From the NCBI GenBank assembly GCA_938029215.1, contig CALHFG010000085.1, positions 1-55,455 of the forward strand: a stretch of 55,455 bases of DNA. The letters are read 5' to 3'. The position numbers and the translations under genes are program-made. The notes under the pieces were generated by a model, which was given only the letters and a program-made list of their open reading frames with translations, ran no database searches and was not told the origin of the DNA. The DNA comes from an uncultured Acidimicrobiales bacterium. Lineage in GTDB: Bacteria > Actinomycetota > Acidimicrobiia > Acidimicrobiales > SZUA-35. Each line of letters begins with the position of its first letter. The first letter of the stretch is position 1. This document shows positions 52,698 to 55,455 of the stretch, piece by piece.

Positions 52698-53411
52698 ATG
52701 GCACCAGGGCTCGCACTGAACAACACCGGTCTGGCCGCCCTTGATCCCAAGGTGCTCGAAGCGGTTCGGCCTCGTACTCTCAGCAAGGAACAGCTGCTTG
52801 AGGTGCCTGATGTTTTGCAGCCTCTCTTTCCCTGGGGTGGTCTGCAGCGAGGCTGGTCTGTAGGGGTGTCAGGTCGGGGAGCATGGACGCTTACCGCAGC
52901 AATGTTGGCGCCTTCGCTGGGAAACGAAGGCTGGCTGGCTGTTGTGGGAGCACCCTTGGTCAATCTGGTTGCGGCTGCTGAGGTGGGATTACGGATGGAC
53001 CGAGTCCTCATCGTTGATACCCCACCAGCTGGTCAATGGGGGACTGTTGTTGCTGGCCTTCTTGAGGCGGTTCAGGCGGTGGCAATTGCGCCTCCAGCAG
53101 CGATCGGTGCACGAGATGCTCGGCGCATTAGCGCCAGGCTTCGGGAGCAGCGAGGGTCACTGGTCCATCTTGATGGTGGTGCCACATGGCCCAGCACTCT
53201 CGATCTTGGTCTCACCTGTACAACCACCGAATGGCAGGGGATAGGGAAAGGGCACGGCTACTTGCGGTATCGACGAGTTGCAATAGAAGCAGTTGGCAGG
53301 CGATCCGCGGCTCGGCCGGCGGCGGTAGCGGTCTGGATGCCGGGTCCAAACGGCCCGCTCACCGCGGCGGAACCAGAAGAACGACTGGCTTCGATAACGG
53401 CGATCAGATGA
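52698..53411 (+). CDS. imuA': ImuA' RecA-like mutasome protein
   Basis: A 237-residue RecA-fold protein that works with ImuB and DnaE2 in damage-induced mutagenesis. The Walker A position reads GVSGRGAWTLTAAML, lacking the usual Lys-Thr/Ser, and the Walker B-like strand is RVLIVDTPP. The N-terminal LEVPDVLQPLFPWGGLQRGWSVGVSG is typical of actinobacterial ImuA'. An SOS box and a probably leaderless start precede it. ATGA overlaps imuB, so the pair is translationally coupled. Confidence 0.85.
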   Translation: MAPGLALNNTGLAALDPKVLEAVRPRTLSKEQLLEVPDVLQPLFPWGGLQRGWSVGVSGRGAWTLTAAMLAPSLGNEGWLAVVGAPLVNLVAAAEVGLRMDRVLIVDTPPAGQWGTVVAGLLEAVQAVAIAPPAAIGARDARRISARLREQRGSLVHLDGGATWPSTLDLGLTCTTTEWQGIGKGHGYLRYRRVAIEAVGRRSAARPAAVAVWMPGPNGPLTAAEPEERLASITAIR

Positions 53412-55117
53412 AACACCCAGGATCTCAGACGTTTCCCGGACATAACCATCCCTCCCGGCAGGCAGCGCCTCATGCCCGTCCCAGCAAAGGCGTAGGGACT
53501 CGTGGGGATGCGCAGAGACATGTTGTGGTGTTGTGTCCGGACTGGCCGGTCGTTGCCTGGGGCATTCCGCTCAATGAACCGGCGGCGGTCTTTGTGGCCA
53601 ACAGAGTCGTGTCCTGTAGTCCCGCAGCTCGGCTCGAAGGAGTTGCGGTCGGTCAGCGTCGTCGGGATGCGCAAAGCCGATGTCCCGATATTGCGGTGCT
53701 CGAACAGGACCTCGATCGTGAGGCCCGTTTGTTTGAGCCGGTAGCTGCCGCACTCACCGACATCACGCCTCAGGTGGAGATCACCGGCCCAGGGGTTGTG
53801 GGCTTTCCCACGTTGGGGCCGTCGAAGTTCTTCGGTGGAGATCTCGCCATGGCGGCAAAGATCACGCAGACCTTGGAGCCGGTCCTACGGGATAGAGGAC
53901 AGCTCTATATGGGAATCGCCGATGGTGTTTTTGGGGCCCGACTGGCCGCAAAGACCTCAGCAGATATCGGTGAAGTAAGCGGTAGCTCTACGCCGATCAT
54001 CGTTGACCCCGGTGGGAGCGCAGAGTTTCTTTCCGGCTTCGGAGTCGATGCTCTCGGACTTCCAGAACTTGCCGACGTGCTTCAACGTTTGGGTCTTCGA
54101 ACCCTTGGTGATTTCGCGGCACTTTCGATCGATGACGTTGTTGGTCGGTTCGGTGCCGAAGGGCGTATGGCCCACCGATTGGCCAGGGGAATCGATCAGT
54201 ACCCGCCAGATCTTCGTAAGCCAGCAGCCGATATGGCGGTGACGTGGTGGTTCGATCCGCCAACCGAACGAATCGACCCCTGTGCCTTTGCGGCAAAAGC
54301 GTTGGCTGACGAAATGAACCGCGCGCTGAACGATCGCGGGCTTGCCTGCATTCGGGTAGCGATCGAAGCCGAGACCGAAAACGGTGAGGAGTTCACTCGT
54401 CTGTGGCGTCACGAAGGAACGCTGTCGGCTGCTGCTCTGGCCGAGCGAGCACGATGGCAGTTGGACGGCTGGCTACACCAGGCTCGCGTCGCCCACCGTT
54501 CAGCAAACACCGACCCTGATGCGGGCGTTGGTTCGGCGATCGCACGCCTTTCGCTCATTCCTGATGAGGTGGTACCGGCTACCGGGCGACAGTTGGGGTT
54601 CTGGGGAGGAAGAGCCGAACGGGCCGACGATGTCTCTCGTGCCGTTGCTCGGATCCAAGGCATCCTCGGATCCGAATCGGTTCGGGTGCCGGAATGGAGC
54701 GGCGGGCGTGGACCAGCGGAACAAATCTCTCTCATTCCTGCAGCGGCGGTAGATCTGGGCGAGCCGCGTGAGGGAGCGGATTCGAACCACATCCATCAGC
54801 CCTGGCCTGGTCAAATCCCACCCCCGGCTCCGAGTGAAGTTGGCTCTGTTGTTGGTGTGGTAGAGCTGGTTGCGTCGTCGGGGGAGTCGCTGGTCGTTAC
54901 CGGCAGGGGAGAGCTGATCGGAACACCGGAATGGTTGATAGCGGGTTCTGAAGAACGAGAAGTCGATCGATGGGCAGGCCCGTGGCCCGCAGATGAGCGA
55001 TGGTGGGATCCCTCAGCTCACCGTCGTCGAGCACGAATGCAGATCGTTCTGTCCGATGGCACGGCTCACCTGGTCGTTACGGAGAATCAAACCTGGACCA
55101 TCGAGGCAACGTACTAG
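53408..55117 (+). CDS. imuB: ImuB, Y-family-polymerase-like mutasome protein
   Basis: A 569-residue protein. After a basic, Pro/His-rich 35-residue head comes VVVLCPDWPVVAWGIP, the ImuB form of the polymerase N-terminus, which lacks the Y-family catalytic acids. FEPVAAALTDITPQVEITGPGVVGFP...FFGGD, the thumb and little-finger region, and a beta-clamp-binding motif QLGFWGG near 395 follow. ImuB links the clamp, ImuA' and DnaE2; it is not expected to polymerise. The start at 53408 overlaps the imuA' stop. The C-terminus (HLVVTENQTWTIEATY) is normal, so the gene is complete. Confidence 0.92.
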   Translation: MKHPGSQTFPGHNHPSRQAAPHARPSKGVGTRGDAQRHVVVLCPDWPVVAWGIPLNEPAAVFVANRVVSCSPAARLEGVAVGQRRRDAQSRCPDIAVLEQDLDREARLFEPVAAALTDITPQVEITGPGVVGFPTLGPSKFFGGDLAMAAKITQTLEPVLRDRGQLYMGIADGVFGARLAAKTSADIGEVSGSSTPIIVDPGGSAEFLSGFGVDALGLPELADVLQRLGLRTLGDFAALSIDDVVGRFGAEGRMAHRLARGIDQYPPDLRKPAADMAVTWWFDPPTERIDPCAFAAKALADEMNRALNDRGLACIRVAIEAETENGEEFTRLWRHEGTLSAAALAERARWQLDGWLHQARVAHRSANTDPDAGVGSAIARLSLIPDEVVPATGRQLGFWGGRAERADDVSRAVARIQGILGSESVRVPEWSGGRGPAEQISLIPAAAVDLGEPREGADSNHIHQPWPGQIPPPAPSEVGSVVGVVELVASSGESLVVTGRGELIGTPEWLIAGSEEREVDRWAGPWPADERWWDPSAHRRRARMQIVLSDGTAHLVVTENQTWTIEATY

Positions 55118-55455
55118 AGCGTCCTTGGCTCAAGTGGTCAACCCAACACCATTGATGATGACTTGATGGAGTGGTGCGATGAGGAACGTGATTAGCAAAG
55201 AGGACGAAGCACGATCTGGCCCTACTCGAGAACGCGAGACCCTCACTGGTATCGGGAAGCGATCGGCCGCCCCCTGACAACGGTGCGCAGTTTCGTGCTT
55301 CGTCATCCCAAGCGCTCACCGCTGCGGTCTAGACGACGTGATTATGTCCCACCCCCAACAGGCTTCGTTCTATGCGATATCGCCGGGAGTGTCCGGTTGC
55401 CGCGAACTTCGCGTCTGCAATTATCGCCTATGTCGAGTTCCACAGAAACCGTTGC
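55118..55455. other. Non-coding or undetermined tail of the window
   Basis: No gene I can support. ATG 55180 opens only about 33 codons, and an open stretch from about 55200 to 55331 (ending in QALTAAV) has no start codon. No dnaE2 N-terminus, tRNA or terminator is recognisable. It may hold a decayed gene. Confidence 0.4.

Noticed and set aside
55180..55279. Short open frame after imuB as a possible dnaE2 start
   Set aside because: About 33 codons ending in a stop and nothing like the PHP-domain N-terminus of DnaE2.

Overview
The window reads as chromosomal DNA of a medium-to-high-GC actinobacterium. The best guess is an Acidimicrobiia/Ilumatobacter-like lineage. This is inference: the grounds are many GTG/TTG starts, tight ATGA or GTGA gene overlaps, an F420-pathway gene (cofC), the citramalate route gene cimA, an actinobacterial imuA'-imuB mutasome pair behind a Gram-positive LexA box, and a gene order I do not recognise from Mycobacterium or Streptomyces. 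No rRNA, insertion sequence, prophage or CRISPR array is visible. Coding density is very high, and only the two ends (1-264 and 55118-55455) lack a gene for more than 250 bases.

Layout. 1-11 kb: greA, a membrane protein, leuB-cimA-thioesterase (branched-chain amino acids), a DUF2269-like membrane protein, a conserved unknown protein, gltX, a DUF218 protein, a lipoprotein, a GPH-type transporter and a secreted beta-propeller protein. 11.1-11.3 kb: tRNA-Gln(CTG) and tRNA-Glu(CTC). 11.4-17.9 kb: an orphan PAS/GAF histidine kinase, a lipase-like hydrolase, a tandem pair of Fluc/CrcB fluoride channel subunits, membrane proteins, a SEC-C methionine aminopeptidase and YqgE. 17.9-26.5 kb: a membrane diguanylate cyclase, divergent from a degenerate histidine-kinase-like membrane protein that is followed at once by an 1803-residue surface protein. 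26.5-33 kb: nucleoside and purine metabolism (adenosine deaminase translationally coupled to an ABC-2 exporter, a HAD phosphatase, and purK-upp-cdd with ATGA junctions). 33-39 kb: an amidohydrolase with altered metal ligands, a Ser/Thr kinase with a Gly-rich outer tail, and an MprAB-like two-component system behind a secreted helical protein. 39-45.7 kb: NUDIX, a Gfo/Idh/MocA oxidoreductase, gpsA, cofC, a PIG-L deacetylase, a glycosidase-like protein and rnhB.

45.8-52.6 kb is the most accessory-looking part. Two tandem paralogous propeller-like lipoproteins are divergent from a gamma-butyrobetaine-hydroxylase-like oxygenase, which leads a run containing a membrane protein, an Nfu_N-like protein, a GHMP kinase and a calcium-binding membrane-anchored protein. 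That last gene carries two perfect RNA hairpins at its 5' end. A phytanoyl-CoA dioxygenase-like gene follows, broken by a single-base frameshift. 52.7-55.1 kb: imuA' and imuB, overlapping by ATGA, with a near-ideal SOS box and a probably leaderless start. dnaE2 is not within the 338 bases that follow.

Functions were assigned by recognising motifs in the translations; no database search was run.
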